Shown: piece by piece, positions 1-9,499 of the stretch
How positions within the stretch are numbered: the stretch's first letter is position 1
Layout: each line of letters starts with the position of its first letter
NCBI RefSeq assembly: GCF_023703085.1
Contig: NZ_JAMQJY010000007.1
Span: 1-64,000, forward strand
Length of the DNA stretch: 64,000 nucleotides
Source of the DNA: Alkalicoccobacillus plakortidis
Lineage (GTDB): Bacteria; Bacillota; Bacilli; Bacillales; Bacillaceae_D
Direction of reading: 5' to 3'
The notes under the pieces: generated by a model
The model's input: only the letters and a program-made list of their open reading frames with translations
Databases searched by the model: none
What the model was told of the DNA's origin: nothing
Made by a program: the position numbers and the translations under genes

Positions 1-37
1 GTATTTTCAGAAATCTAAAAGAGGGAGGTAAACTCTT

Positions 38-253
38 ATGAATGGAAAGCATCTTTTCGTCATTGGAATCATTTCATCCTTTGTGTTACTTGGTGTTGCT
101 GGGTATTTAGGGATTCCTGTTTCGTTAGCTCCGCTTTTAACAAATGTGTTTGGAGAGCCTACTCTCGTTACATCCGCGCTCGTCATAATTTCCTTAGGGT
201 TGTTCTGTTATTTAATCTATAGATCCATAAAAAGAGCAGGTGGTTTTAATTGA
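38..253 (+). CDS. small two-helix membrane protein
   Basis: A 71-residue protein with two hydrophobic segments (about residues 5-30 and 42-63) and a short basic tail, so probably a small integral membrane protein. A good ribosome binding site (GAGGGAGG) precedes the ATG. Its stop overlaps the start of the SdpI-like gene by four bases, so the two are translationally coupled. I do not recognise a family; the coupling suggests a partner of the SdpI-like protein, which is inference. Confidence 0.6.
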   Translation: MNGKHLFVIGIISSFVLLGVAGYLGIPVSLAPLLTNVFGEPTLVTSALVIISLGLFCYLIYRSIKRAGGFN

Positions 254-855
254 GGGTTATCCCGTTATTACTGCTAATCATAGCTGTTTTGGTTAGTGGT
301 ATTACGTTATCTATATCTAACATAGGTGAACCTCTGGTTGCTTCGATGTGGATCTCTCTTTTAGTATTCCCTGTTCTAATGATCATTGTGTATCCGGTGA
401 ACTATTTGCTTTTTAAAGCTTATCATTCATTAACAGATAGTCGATTTGAGTTTGAATCATTAGCACAGATTGTTGTTTCTGCGCTTTTATTTGTTATTCA
501 TCTAGCTATCTCTCTTTATACATTAGGCATCAATGTAAACGTGGGTTTGGTTATAGGTGTCTTGTTAGGTGCACTTATGATTATAGCGGGATATGCCCTG
601 CCAAAAACTAAGCCAAATGTTTTATTTGGCGCTCGTACAATTTGGGCATTAAAGGATGATGAGGTTTGGCGTCTAACCAATAAATTTGCTGGTAAACTTT
701 TTGTTTATTTTGGTGTCGTATTAATTGTTTGCACGCTTATATTAGCGAACTCATTTTTTCTCATGATAACGGCACTTCTGTTCATTTTAATTAGTGTAAC
801 AATCATCATCGAGGTCTTTTCATTTAAAACATATAAGAATTTACATAGCAAATAA
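250..855 (+). CDS. SdpI family integral membrane protein
   Basis: About 201 residues with six hydrophobic segments. The segment near residues 125-150 (GARTIWALKDDEVW, then NKFAGKLF) is the hallmark of the SdpI family, whose B. subtilis founder gives immunity to the SdpC killing peptide and signals to the SdpR repressor. No SdpC toxin or SdpR repressor is visible in the window, so the role may be immunity or only general membrane protection. The start is a TTG overlapping the stop of the upstream gene; an ATG further in would cut the first helix. Family call is firm, function is inferred. Confidence 0.75.
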   Translation: MRVIPLLLLIIAVLVSGITLSISNIGEPLVASMWISLLVFPVLMIIVYPVNYLLFKAYHSLTDSRFEFESLAQIVVSALLFVIHLAISLYTLGINVNVGLVIGVLLGALMIIAGYALPKTKPNVLFGARTIWALKDDEVWRLTNKFAGKLFVYFGVVLIVCTLILANSFFLMITALLFILISVTIIIEVFSFKTYKNLHSK

Positions 856-926
856 TTCTACACCGACCCCAACGGATACCCATTGATTTATTCAGAGTAA
901 ATTGATAAAATTAGTCTAATTATAAA

Positions 927-1034
927 GCTCTTATCAAGAGAGGCAGAGGGACTGGCCCTATGAAGCCCGGCAACCGACACGTATGAAAAGGTGCCAAATC
1001 CAGCAGAACATTAATTGTTCTGATAGATAAGGAG
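927..1034 (+). promoter_or_regulatory. SAM-I (S-box) riboswitch
   Basis: The conserved S-box core is readable: CTTATCAAGAGAGGCAGAGG, then ACTGGCCC, GAAGCCCGGCAACC and GGTGCCAAATCC, closed by a P1 helix pairing CTTATC with GATAAGG. SAM-I riboswitches turn transcription off when S-adenosylmethionine is plentiful. Its position 60 bases ahead of the monooxygenase predicts expression under sulfur or methionine limitation. Confidence 0.95.
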
Positions 1035-1039
1035 AACGT

Positions 1040-1077
1040 ACGCGTCTTCTAATCGAAGAGGTGTTTTTTTATTTTCT
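1040..1077 (+). terminator. riboswitch-linked terminator
   Basis: An imperfect hairpin (GCGTCTTC / GAAGAGGTGT) followed by seven T residues directly after the SAM aptamer. It is the expected expression platform. Confidence 0.75.
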
Positions 1078-1097
1078 ATAGGAATTGGGGGAGCGTT

Positions 1098-2153
1098 ATG
1101 AGATACGGGTTTTGGCTACCGATTTTTGGTGGGTGGCTACGTAATGTTGAGGATGAACACATGCCATCTACCTTTGACTATGCAAAAAAAGTGGTTCAAG
1201 CAGCGGAGGAATGGGGCTATGATACGACGCTTCTTGCTGAGCTATATTTAAATGATATAAAAGGACCGGGCGAGGATGTGCTGGAGGCATGGACAACAGC
1301 CGCAGCATTGGCGTCGGTTACGAATAAAATAGAACTGATGACGGCCATTCGCCCTGGGTTTCATAATCCTGCGACAACGGCAAAAATGGCCGCAAACATC
1401 GATCAGATTAGCAATGGCCGTTTTACATTAAATGTTGTGTCTGCATGGTGGGCGGAGGAAGCACGCCAGTATGGCGGAGTGTTTACGGAGCATGATGAAC
1501 GGTATGCGCGAACAGAGGAGTTCATTGATGTGTTAAAAGGTTTATGGACAGAAGAGTCCTTCTCCTATGATGGTAGCTACTATCAGCTAAAGGAAACGAG
1601 GCTTTCTCCTAAGCCAGTGCAACGTCCGAATCCGATTTTATATGCGGGTGGTGAAAGTGAGCAAGGCAAAACAACCATCTCAGAAAAATGTGATGCTTAC
1701 GTGATGCATGGGGGCACGGTGGATGAGATTCGCACAAAGATTGCGGATATGAAAGCGCGTCGTGCAGAAACAGACCACGCACCATTTTCTAGTTTTGGCA
1801 TGGCTGCCTATGTCATTTGCCGTGATACAGAGGAAGAGGCACATGCTGAGCTGGAACGAATCACGGATGTAAAGGAATCGGATGCCTATGCGGGCTATGA
1901 TGATTTTACAAGTAAATCTCAGCTTGAGCAGCAGATTAAGCTTCAAGATTATTCCGTGTCCAATCGCGGGCTGAGACCGGAACTAATAGGCACACCTGAG
2001 ACAATTGCGAAACGTATTCTTGAATTTGAAGAGGCAGGTCTTGATCTTGTGCTACTGCAATGCTCGCCGCAATACGAGGAGATGGAGCGTTTTGCTCGCG
2101 ATGTGATGCCGGTGGTGGAACAATTAAGAAATCAAGCGAAGGAGACGATTTAA
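1098..2153 (+). CDS. LLM-class FMNH2-dependent monooxygenase (SsuD/SfnG-like)
   Basis: A 351-residue luciferase-like flavin monooxygenase. Visible family features are the N-terminal GFWLPIFGGWLRN segment, the mid-protein NVVSAWW followed by EHDERYARTEEF, and the C-terminal LIGTPETIAKRI, all typical of the group that includes SsuD (alkanesulfonate) and SfnG (dimethylsulfone) monooxygenases. These enzymes use reduced FMN to cleave C-S bonds and release sulfite or sulfinate. Control by a SAM riboswitch supports a role in sulfur scavenging. No flavin reductase gene lies alongside, so FMNH2 must come from elsewhere. The exact substrate cannot be told from sequence. Start: ATG after GGGGGAG. Confidence 0.85.
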   Translation: MRYGFWLPIFGGWLRNVEDEHMPSTFDYAKKVVQAAEEWGYDTTLLAELYLNDIKGPGEDVLEAWTTAAALASVTNKIELMTAIRPGFHNPATTAKMAANIDQISNGRFTLNVVSAWWAEEARQYGGVFTEHDERYARTEEFIDVLKGLWTEESFSYDGSYYQLKETRLSPKPVQRPNPILYAGGESEQGKTTISEKCDAYVMHGGTVDEIRTKIADMKARRAETDHAPFSSFGMAAYVICRDTEEEAHAELERITDVKESDAYAGYDDFTSKSQLEQQIKLQDYSVSNRGLRPELIGTPETIAKRILEFEEAGLDLVLLQCSPQYEEMERFARDVMPVVEQLRNQAKETI

Positions 2154-3097
2154 TGAAAAAGATATATGTCATACATGAAAATCAAGAGTGGACGGTTCAC
2201 TTGTTTAAGAGATTAGAAGAATTAGAGTTGCCTTATGAGGACTGGCACTTAGGATCTGGCTCGATTAACCTGAACGAAGCTCCGCCTGAGGGTATATTTT
2301 ACTCTCGTATGAGTGCTTCTGCTCACACAAGAAATCACCGGTATGCACCGGAGCTCGCAGCAGCTGTGCTAGCGTGGCTTGAGCGTCATGGACGGACGGT
2401 CATTAATAATAGTCGTGCCTTGCAGCTTGAGGTCAGCAAGGTGGTTCAATACATGGAGCTTGAAAAATTTGGTGTGCGTACACCAAGAACAGTAGCAGCC
2501 GTTGGGCAGGATCAGATTCTTGAGGCAGCAGATGCCTTTGCAGGACAGGCTTTTATTACGAAGCATAACCGTGCTGGAAAAGGTCTTGGAGTGAGATTGT
2601 TTCAGGATAAGCAGACACTCGAAACCTACCTGAAAAGTGACGAATTTGAGGAGCCAGTTGATGGTATAACCCTTTTGCAGCAGTATATTGAAGCACCTGA
2701 ACCTTATATTACTCGCTGTGAATTTGTTGGCGGCAAGTTTGTCTATGCGGTTCGAGTTGATACATCAGAAGGCTTTGAATTATGTCCGGCGGATGCATGC
2801 TCAATTGAGGACTTATTCTGCCCGGCTCGTGAGGAACCGAAAGCGAAATTCCAGGTGGATAACAGCTTTGACGAACCGGAACTAAACCAGTATGCAGAAG
2901 TGCTTAAGGCAAATGGCGTCCAGATTGCTGGTATTGAATGTATTCGTGATAAAGAGGGCAATCTCTACACGTATGATATTAATACAAATACCAACTATAA
3001 CTCTGAAGCAGAGGAAAAAGCAGGCGTTTTCGGTATGCTTGAAGTAGCAAAATATCTCGGTAGCCGTTTAAAAGAAGAGCAGGCGGCTTTGGTTTGA
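2153..3097 (+). CDS. ATP-grasp family ligase (RimK-like)
   Basis: About 314 residues. The ATP-grasp fold is indicated by the segment around residues 135-155 (FITKHNRAGKGLGVRLF), the ITLLQQYIEAPEPYITR strand and the C-terminal YTYDINTNTNYNSEAE metal-binding stretch (D-N-T-N). RimK-type proteins join an amino acid to a carboxylate using ATP. The ATG shares one base with the stop of the monooxygenase gene (TAATG), so the pair is one translationally coupled operon under the SAM riboswitch. A longer reading from 2060 has no merit because it overlaps the upstream gene. Substrate unknown; a link to sulfur-compound handling is inferred from context. Confidence 0.75.
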   Translation: MKKIYVIHENQEWTVHLFKRLEELELPYEDWHLGSGSINLNEAPPEGIFYSRMSASAHTRNHRYAPELAAAVLAWLERHGRTVINNSRALQLEVSKVVQYMELEKFGVRTPRTVAAVGQDQILEAADAFAGQAFITKHNRAGKGLGVRLFQDKQTLETYLKSDEFEEPVDGITLLQQYIEAPEPYITRCEFVGGKFVYAVRVDTSEGFELCPADACSIEDLFCPAREEPKAKFQVDNSFDEPELNQYAEVLKANGVQIAGIECIRDKEGNLYTYDINTNTNYNSEAEEKAGVFGMLEVAKYLGSRLKEEQAALV

Positions 3098-3102
3098 TCG
3101 AA

Positions 3103-3147
3103 AAACTGTCCTACATGCCTTTAACAGGCTGTGGGGCAGTTTTTTTG
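3103..3147 (+). terminator. rho-independent terminator
   Basis: Stem AACTGTCCTACA...TGTGGGGCAGTT followed by TTTTTTT, just after the ATP-grasp gene. Confidence 0.85.
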
Positions 3148-3183
3148 TTTGAAGCTTGTTTCCGAAACTTTTAGAAAAATCCG

Positions 3184-3212
3184 TTGACAAAGTATACGTA
3201 GTGCTTTACATT
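3184..3212 (+). promoter_or_regulatory. putative sigma-A promoter of the iol operon
   Basis: TTGACA, a 17-base spacer and TACATT. A cre site and a large palindrome lie just downstream, as expected for a repressed catabolic operon. Confidence 0.6.
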
Positions 3213-3219
3213 CATGATA

Positions 3220-3234
3220 TAGAAAGCGTTTTCA
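3220..3234 (+). promoter_or_regulatory. cre site (CcpA binding)
   Basis: TAGAAAGCGTTTTCA matches the cre consensus WTGNAANCGNWNNCW at all but one position. Its place just after the -10 box suggests catabolite repression of inositol use. Confidence 0.75.
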
Positions 3235-3284
3235 TTTTAAAGAGAGTCTGTACATGTAGTGATCAAAGGAATGAATCTAGCAGT

Positions 3285-3302
3285 TGGTTAAGCGCTTAAC
3301 CA
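3285..3302 (+). promoter_or_regulatory. 18-bp palindromic operator, likely for the LacI-type regulator
   Basis: TGGTTAAGCGCTTAACCA is a perfect palindrome with a central CG, the form LacI-family repressors bind. It lies 19 bases before iolB, and the operon is followed by a LacI-type gene. LacI-type IolQ repressors of inositol genes are known in Geobacillus. Confidence 0.7.
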
Positions 3303-3320
3303 TAATAGGAGGGTTCGTGT

Positions 3321-4124
3321 ATGTCACGTTTATTAGTAAAACCTCATGGAGAATCAGGCGAGTTACATGCTGTCACGCCGCAGTCTGCGGATTGGCACTA
3401 TGTCGGCTTTGCTGTTCATAAGCTTAAAGTAGGTGAGACGATCTCAGAAAAGACAGCTGATCAGGAATGTTGTTTGGTTTTATTAACTGGAAAAGCAACA
3501 ATACGTACAAGTCAGGAGGTATTTGAACAACTGGGCTCACGGATGTCTGTGTTTGAGAAAATACCTCCTTTTTCTGTCTATGTGCCAAATGAGGATGAGT
3601 TTGTTGTAACAGCCGAGACCGATCTTGAGATAGCCATTTGCAAAGCACCCGGAAAAGGAAGTCATAAAGCCCGTGTGATCACACCGGATCAGGTTGGTAC
3701 GGAGGATCGTGGGTCAGGGGCGATGTCTAGGCGTGTTCATAATATATTACCAGAAACAGAGCCAGCTGATAGCTTGCTAGTGGTTGAAGTGTATACAGAT
3801 GGAGGGAATTGGTCGAGCTATCCTCCTCATAAGCATGATCGCGATAATCTTCCGGCAGAATCTTACTTGGAGGAAACCTATTATCATAAAGTCAATCCAA
3901 GTCAGGGTTATGTAATGCAGCGTGTGTATAATGACAGCCGCACAATAGATGAGGCAATTGCTGTTCCGAATGATCATGTGGTGCTTGTGCCTGAGGGATA
4001 TCATCCGGTAGGTGTGCCAGCAGGGTATGAGTCATATTATTTAAATGTAATGGCGGGTCCAACAAGAGTATGGAAGTTTCATAATGATCCAGAGCATGAA
4101 TGGTTATTTCAGCCTGTTAAATAG
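3321..4124 (+). CDS. iolB: 5-deoxy-glucuronate isomerase IolB
   Basis: A 267-residue protein of the usual IolB length. Metal-binding cupin features are visible: PPHKHD near residue 173, ETYYH near 195 and the C-terminal YYLNVMAGPTR signature. IolB isomerises 5-deoxy-D-glucuronate to 2-deoxy-5-keto-D-gluconate in myo-inositol breakdown. It is the first gene of iolBCADEG, starting after AGGAGGG. The next gene follows after 14 bases. Confidence 0.95.
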   Translation: MSRLLVKPHGESGELHAVTPQSADWHYVGFAVHKLKVGETISEKTADQECCLVLLTGKATIRTSQEVFEQLGSRMSVFEKIPPFSVYVPNEDEFVVTAETDLEIAICKAPGKGSHKARVITPDQVGTEDRGSGAMSRRVHNILPETEPADSLLVVEVYTDGGNWSSYPPHKHDRDNLPAESYLEETYYHKVNPSQGYVMQRVYNDSRTIDEAIAVPNDHVVLVPEGYHPVGVPAGYESYYLNVMAGPTRVWKFHNDPEHEWLFQPVK

Positions 4125-4138
4125 AATAGGAGGTTCTT

Positions 4139-5138
4139 ATGAATCCACTAACGTTTCCTAATAATCGAGTGTTTGACGTATTGGCTCTAGGACGACTAGC
4201 CATTGATTTAAATGCCAATGAAACAATGAGACCCATGGAAGAAACGATGACTTTCACCAAATATGTAGGTGGTTCTCCTGCCAATATTGCGATTGGAAGT
4301 GCGCGCTTAGGACTTGAGACCGGTTTTATTGGACGTGTGTCAGATGATCAGATGGGGCGATTTATTCGTCAGTATTTAGAGAACAATCACATCGATACAA
4401 GTAATATTGTTAAGGATGATATGGGAGCCGTGACGGGGCTAGCATTTACGGAAATTAAAAGCCCACAAGACTGTAGCATCTTAATGTATCGAGATAACGC
4501 GGTTGATCTGACGCTCTCTCCGGATGATGTATCTGAATCGTATATTAAGCAGGCAAAATCGATTGTCATATCGGGTACTGCGCTTGCAAGTAGCCCATCA
4601 CGAGAAGCGGTGTTTGTAGCACTTGATTTTGCCCGAAAACATAATGTAGTGGTTCTCTTAGACTTAGATTATCGACCATACACATGGAAGTCGACGCAGG
4701 AAACAGCGGTCTATTATAATCTCGCTGCTGAAAAGGCGGACGTCATCATTGGTACCAGGGAAGAGTTCGATATGATGGAGGGTCTTTTAAATGAAGCGGG
4801 AACCAAGCGATCAGCTAACAGCAGAAAAGTGGTTCTCACATCATGCGGAAATTGTGTTGATTAAGCATGGGGGAGAAGGCTCGTATGCCTTTTTAAAAGA
4901 CGGGACAGTTCACCGAGGAGGTACATTCCAAACAAAAGTGTTAAAAACCTTTGGTGCAGGTGATTCTTATGCGTCAGCGTTACTCTTTGCCTTACACCAA
5001 GGCGCCACAATTCAAGAAGCGATGAGATACGGAGCTGCATCAGCCTCCATCGTCATTTCACGCCACAGCTGTTCCGATGCGATGCCAACACGTGATGAAC
5101 TTGAGGAGTTTATGAAAACAGCAGTTGAGAACGTATAA
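4139..5138 (+). CDS. iolC: 5-dehydro-2-deoxygluconokinase IolC (frameshifted)
   Basis: A PfkB/ribokinase-family sugar kinase: N-terminal GGSPANIAIGSARLG, middle LDLDYRPYTW, C-terminal TFGAGDSYASA with the catalytic Asp. It phosphorylates 2-deoxy-5-keto-gluconate. The frame breaks at CCAAGC (4803-4808). Reading CCAGC instead gives GTSDQLTAEKWFSHHAEIV and a continuous 332-residue kinase of normal length. I therefore annotate one gene and treat the extra A as a probable sequence error (see findings). RBS AGGAGG precedes the ATG. Confidence 0.9.
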
Positions 5139-5153
5139 AAAGGAGAGATTGTG

Positions 5154-6613
5154 ATGGCACAAACGACAGTAGAAACGTTAAAAAACTTTGTAGGAGGAGA
5201 GTGGGTTGAGTCTCGTGCGAGTGAACATGTGCAGGTAATGAATCCCGCGACAGGGCAGGAATTGGCTCAAGTTCCTCTCTCAACAGTGGAAGATGTGAAT
5301 CAAGCAGTTGAAACGGCACGTAACGCTTTTTCAGACTGGTCTCAAACAGCTGTTCCAAAAAGGGCGCGTGTTTTGTTTAAATATCAACAGCTATTGGTTG
5401 AGCATTGGGAAGAGCTCGCACAATTGATTACTACGGAAAATGGCAAAAGCTACACGGAGGCATATGGTGAGGTTCAGCGTGGCATTGAGTGTGTGGAATT
5501 CGCAGCTGGGGCGCCAACATTAATGATGGGCAAGCAACTGCCAGACATTGCAACCGGCATTGAATCAGGTATGTATCGCTATCCAATCGGTGTGATCGGT
5601 GGAATTACTCCATTTAACTTTCCAATGATGGTTCCTTGTTGGATGTTCCCGCTTGCGATCGCCTGCGGAAATACCTTTGTCTTAAAGCCATCAGAGCGAA
5701 CGCCGCTTTTGGCAAATCGCTTGGCAGAGCTTTTTCAGGAAGCAGGTCTACCAAATGGTGTCTTAAATATTGTTCATGGAGCACATGATGTTGTGAACGG
5801 GTTATTGACACATAAAAATGTTAGCGCGATTTCATTTGTAGGTTCTCAGCCAGTGGCTAAATATGTGTATCAAAAAGGAACCGAACATCTAAAACGTGTG
5901 CAGGCATTAGCTGGGGCCAAAAACCACTCAATTGTGCTTGCAGATGCGGACATTGATGGAGCGGTCACTCAAATCACAGCTGCGGCATTTGGTTCGGCCG
6001 GTGAACGATGTATGGCAGCTTCTGTTGTGGCAGTTGAAGATAGCGTAGCGGATGACTTTATGGCCAAGTTAAAGCAAGCTGCAGATGAAATTACCATTGG
6101 AAATGGGTTAGATGAAGGTGTATTTTTAGGACCGGTCATTCGTAAGGAGCACCAAGCAACGGACATTTGACTACATTCAATCTGGAGTAGACCAAGGCGC
6201 GGAATTAGTTCGAGATGGTAGAGAAGATGAAGCTGTAAAAGGAGCAGGTTACTTTGCCGGTCCAACCATATTCGACCGAGTCACACCTGATATGACGATC
6301 TGGCAGGATGAATTGTTTGCACCTATTCTTTCCGTTGTACGTGTGCCGAATTTACAGGATGCTGTGGAGTTGGCAAACAAATCCCCTTTTGCAAATGGAG
6401 CATGCTTATTTACAACAAGTGGTGCGGCGATGAGGCAATTTAGAGAATCAATTGATGCGGGAATGTTAGGCATTAACGTGGGAGTCCCAGCACCAATGGC
6501 CTTTTTCCCTTTTTCAGGCTGGAAGGATTCTTTCTATGGAGATTTGCATGCAAATGGAGGAGATGGCGTGGAATTTTATACACGTAAAAAAATGGTGACA
6601 ACGCGCTTGGTAG
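5154..6613 (+). CDS. iolA: methylmalonate-semialdehyde dehydrogenase IolA (two frameshifts)
   Basis: A CoA-acylating aldehyde dehydrogenase: [29 protein letters not shown] and GSAGERCMA with the catalytic Cys are all present. It converts malonate semialdehyde to acetyl-CoA, the last step of inositol catabolism. Two breaks occur. At 6152-6157 CCAAGC should read CCAGC (giving [13 protein letters not shown]). At 6605-6610 GCTTGG should read GCTGG, which restores the family ending (VTTRW then TAG at 6611-6613). As written, the second break runs IolA in frame into IolD. Corrected length is 485 residues, normal for IolA. The ATG at 5154 has better spacing from AGGAG than the GTG at 5151. Confidence 0.92.
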
Positions 6614-6630
6614 AGAGAGGAGGTTCTCAC

Positions 6631-8547
6631 ATGGAAACGGTTCGGTTAACAATGGCTCAAGCGTTAGTTCGGTTTTTGAATGCGCAATATCTGGACGTTG
6701 ATGGAGATGTTCAACCGTTTATCAAAGGGGTCTTTACGATCTTTGGTCATGGTAATGTGTTGGGTGTTGGACAGGCGTTGGAAGAAAATGCTGGCCACCT
6801 AGACGTGTATCAAGGACGAAATGAACAGGGTATGGCTCAGGCTGCAGTTGCGTTTGCTAAGCAAAAAAGACGTAAACAGATAATGGCTTGCACAACCTCA
6901 GTCGGCCCAGGATCGGCTAACTTGGTGACAGCTGCAGCTACGGCGACAGCCAACCAAATCCCTGTTTTGCTGTTACCGGGAGATGTCTTTGCGACAAGAC
7001 AGCCGGACCCTGTGCTTCAACAAATTGAGCAGACACATGATTTGTCGATCTCGACTAATGATGCCCTGCGTCCTGTCAGCCGGTACTGGGATCGAGTCAT
7101 GCGACCAGAACAATTAATGTCTGCGATGCTTCAGGCGATGCGGGTATTAACAGATACGAGTAGTACGGGTGCGGTTTCGATTTGTTTGCCTCAAGACGTG
7201 CAAACAGAGGCATGGGATTATCCACTAGAATTTTTCTCTAAACGAATTCATACATTTAAGCGTCGTGCTCCTTCAGCGGAAGAGCTGCAGAGTGCGGTGA
7301 CCTTAATTGCTTCTAGTGAGCGACCACTAATCGTTTGTGGTGGTGGAGTTCGTTACTCGGAAGCTGGTGATACACTGCGCCAATTTGCGGAAGCTCTTTA
7401 TATTCCGATTGTCGAAACGCAGGCGGGAAAAAGTGCGGTTTCAAGCGAGTGTGAACTAAATCTTGGTGGGGTTGGTGTGACGGGGAATTTACAAGCAAAT
7501 CAAGTGGCACGTCAGGCAGATCTAGTTATTGGCATTGGCACAAGGTACACAGATTTTACAACGGCCTCAAAGTCACTATTTTCAAAAGATGCTCGTATGC
7601 TATCTATTAATCCGTCCTCTTTTGATGCGAGTAAGCTGGGGGCAGTGGAGGTAGAAGCTGATGCAAAGGCAGCTCTCAGTGCAATGCTTCCATTACTTCA
7701 GGATGTCGGGTATCAGAGTAGCTATGGTGATAGTGTAGGAGAGATTAAAAATGAATGGCAAATAGAAAGAGAACGACTTTCCAACATTTCCTTTAAGAAT
7801 GAACGTTTTGAACCAGAAATAAAAGGTCATCTTGATCAGGAACTAAAAGGTTATGCAGAAACACTAGGGTCAACGCTGACTCAAACATCCGTTTTAACTT
7901 ATATCAATCAAGCCATTGCACCAGATTCCATTGTCGTAGGTGCTGCTGGCAGTCTTCCTGGAGACATGCAACGTTTATGGGAAGCACGTGGTGAGAACAC
8001 GTACCATATGGAATACGGGTATTCGTGTATGGGATATGAGATTGCGGGGGCTTTTGGAGCAAAGCTTGCAGAGCCTGACAAAGAGATTTATGCAATGACG
8101 GGGGATGGCAGCTTTTTAATGTTACATTCGGAGCTTGTCACAAGCCTTCAGGAAAATCAGAAAATCACGATTTTACTCTTTGATAATGCTGGTTTTGGTT
8201 GTATTAATAACTTGCAGATGGGTCATGGAATGGGCAGCTATCAAACGGAATTTCGCAACAAATCAACACGGGAGATTATGCCAATCAACTATGCACAAGT
8301 GGCAGCAGGTTATGGTGCCGCTGTGTATGAAGTAAGAAGTATGGAAGAACTAGAGTCAGCACTAGAATCAGCCAAAAATGAAACACGTTCAACCTTACTT
8401 GATATAAAGGTTCTGCCAAAAACGATGACTGATGGTTACGGTGAGTCGTGGTGGCATGTTGGGGTAGCAGAGGTTTCTTCTAAAGAAGAGATAAAAGAGG
8501 CTTATCAAGATAAAGAAAACCAGCTGCAGAAGGCGCGGCGGTACTAA
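6631..8547 (+). CDS. iolD: 3D-(3,5/4)-trihydroxycyclohexane-1,2-dione hydrolase IolD
   Basis: A thiamine-diphosphate enzyme of about 638 residues, the usual IolD length. Features in order: N-terminal pyrimidine-binding domain with [12 protein letters not shown], a central Rossmann domain, and a C-terminal ThDP domain with [12 protein letters not shown] and [12 protein letters not shown]. It opens the inositol ring. The start is [10 protein letters not shown] after a strong GAGAGGAGG. The longer reading that begins in iolA comes from the iolA frameshift and is not a real fusion. Confidence 0.95.
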   Translation: METVRLTMAQALVRFLNAQYLDVDGDVQPFIKGVFTIFGHGNVLGVGQALEENAGHLDVYQGRNEQGMAQAAVAFAKQKRRKQIMACTTSVGPGSANLVTAAATATANQIPVLLLPGDVFATRQPDPVLQQIEQTHDLSISTNDALRPVSRYWDRVMRPEQLMSAMLQAMRVLTDTSSTGAVSICLPQDVQTEAWDYPLEFFSKRIHTFKRRAPSAEELQSAVTLIASSERPLIVCGGGVRYSEAGDTLRQFAEALYIPIVETQAGKSAVSSECELNLGGVGVTGNLQANQVARQADLVIGIGTRYTDFTTASKSLFSKDARMLSINPSSFDASKLGAVEVEADAKAALSAMLPLLQDVGYQSSYGDSVGEIKNEWQIERERLSNISFKNERFEPEIKGHLDQELKGYAETLGSTLTQTSVLTYINQAIAPDSIVVGAAGSLPGDMQRLWEARGENTYHMEYGYSCMGYEIAGAFGAKLAEPDKEIYAMTGDGSFLMLHSELVTSLQENQKITILLFDNAGFGCINNLQMGHGMGSYQTEFRNKSTREIMPINYAQVAAGYGAAVYEVRSMEELESALESAKNETRSTLLDIKVLPKTMTDGYGESWWHVGVAEVSSKEEIKEAYQDKENQLQKARRY

Positions 8548-8588
8548 AACAGAGAGGGTCCCACACCCTCTTGTTTGGGGAGAAGATA

Positions 8589-9469
8589 ATGATTAAGCTG
8601 GAATTGCTCCGATTGGCTGGACCAATGATGACTTACCGGAGCTTGGAGCGCAGAATACCTTTGAACAATGTATTAGTGAAATGGCACTTGCTGGTTTTAG
8701 TGGCTGCGAGATTGGAAACAAGTATCCGCGTGATCCGAAGCTTCTAGGTCATGCTTTGACCCTTCGTAAAATGGAGATTGCCAGTGCGTGGTTTAGTACC
8801 TTTCTAACGACCGCTCCATATGAAGAGACAGAAAAAGATTTTTTGGCACATCGTGATTTCCTTAATGAACTAGGAGCAAAAGTTATTGTTGTTTCTGAGC
8901 AAGGGAGGAGCATTCAAAAAAGGAATGAGCCGGTTTTAACGGGGCAGCCTATTTTTTCAACAAGAGAATGGAAGCGCTTAACTGAAGGATTGGAGAGGCT
9001 AGGCCAATTAGCTCAGGAAAAACAAATGGCGATTGTGTACCACCACCATATGGGGACTGGTGTACAAACGGCTGCTGATATTCATCGATTAATGGCTGAG
9101 ACAAACCCTGATACGGTCTCCTTGCTTTTGGATACGGGCCATCTTGTTTTCTCAGGTGATGATCCAATCCAAGTCCTGCACGATCATGCCCATCGTATAC
9201 GACATGTACATTTAAAGGATGTTCGCTTTGATGTATTGGAGCAGCAGGTTCGACCCAACCAATTAAGCTTTCTAGATGCAGTAAAAAAGGGTGTGTTCAC
9301 CGTTCCTGGAGATGGAGAAATCAACTTCGCTCCATTATTTGAGGAACTTGCTAAGATCTCGTATAGTGGCTGGTTAGTTGTGGAGGCAGAACAGGACCCT
9401 GCGATAGCCAACCCATTTGAATATGCGTTAAAAGCACGCAAATATATCCAGGAATGTGCGAATTTATAG
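8589..9469 (+). CDS. iolE: inosose dehydratase IolE (start region frameshifted)
   Basis: A xylose-isomerase-like TIM barrel: KLGIAPIGWTNDDLPELGA at the start, VYHHHMGTGV, LLLDTGHLVFSG and HVHLKDVR with metal-binding residues, then VPGDGEINF. It dehydrates 2-keto-myo-inositol. The ATG at 8589 follows GGGGAGAAG, but the frame breaks at 8597-8601, where AAGCTGGAATT must be AAGCTTGGAATT to read MIKLGIAP. This is the reverse of the other events: a missing T in GCTTGG. Corrected length is 293 residues. Reading from the ATG at 8681 would lose the conserved N-terminus. Confidence 0.9.
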
Positions 9470-9499
9470 GGGCGAGATTAGAGAAAGGTGGTGCACACT

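Noticed and set aside
6292..8547. A natural IolA-IolD fusion protein
   Set aside because: The join comes from one extra T at 6605-6610. Without it IolA ends in its usual VTTRW-stop and IolD has its own strong RBS.
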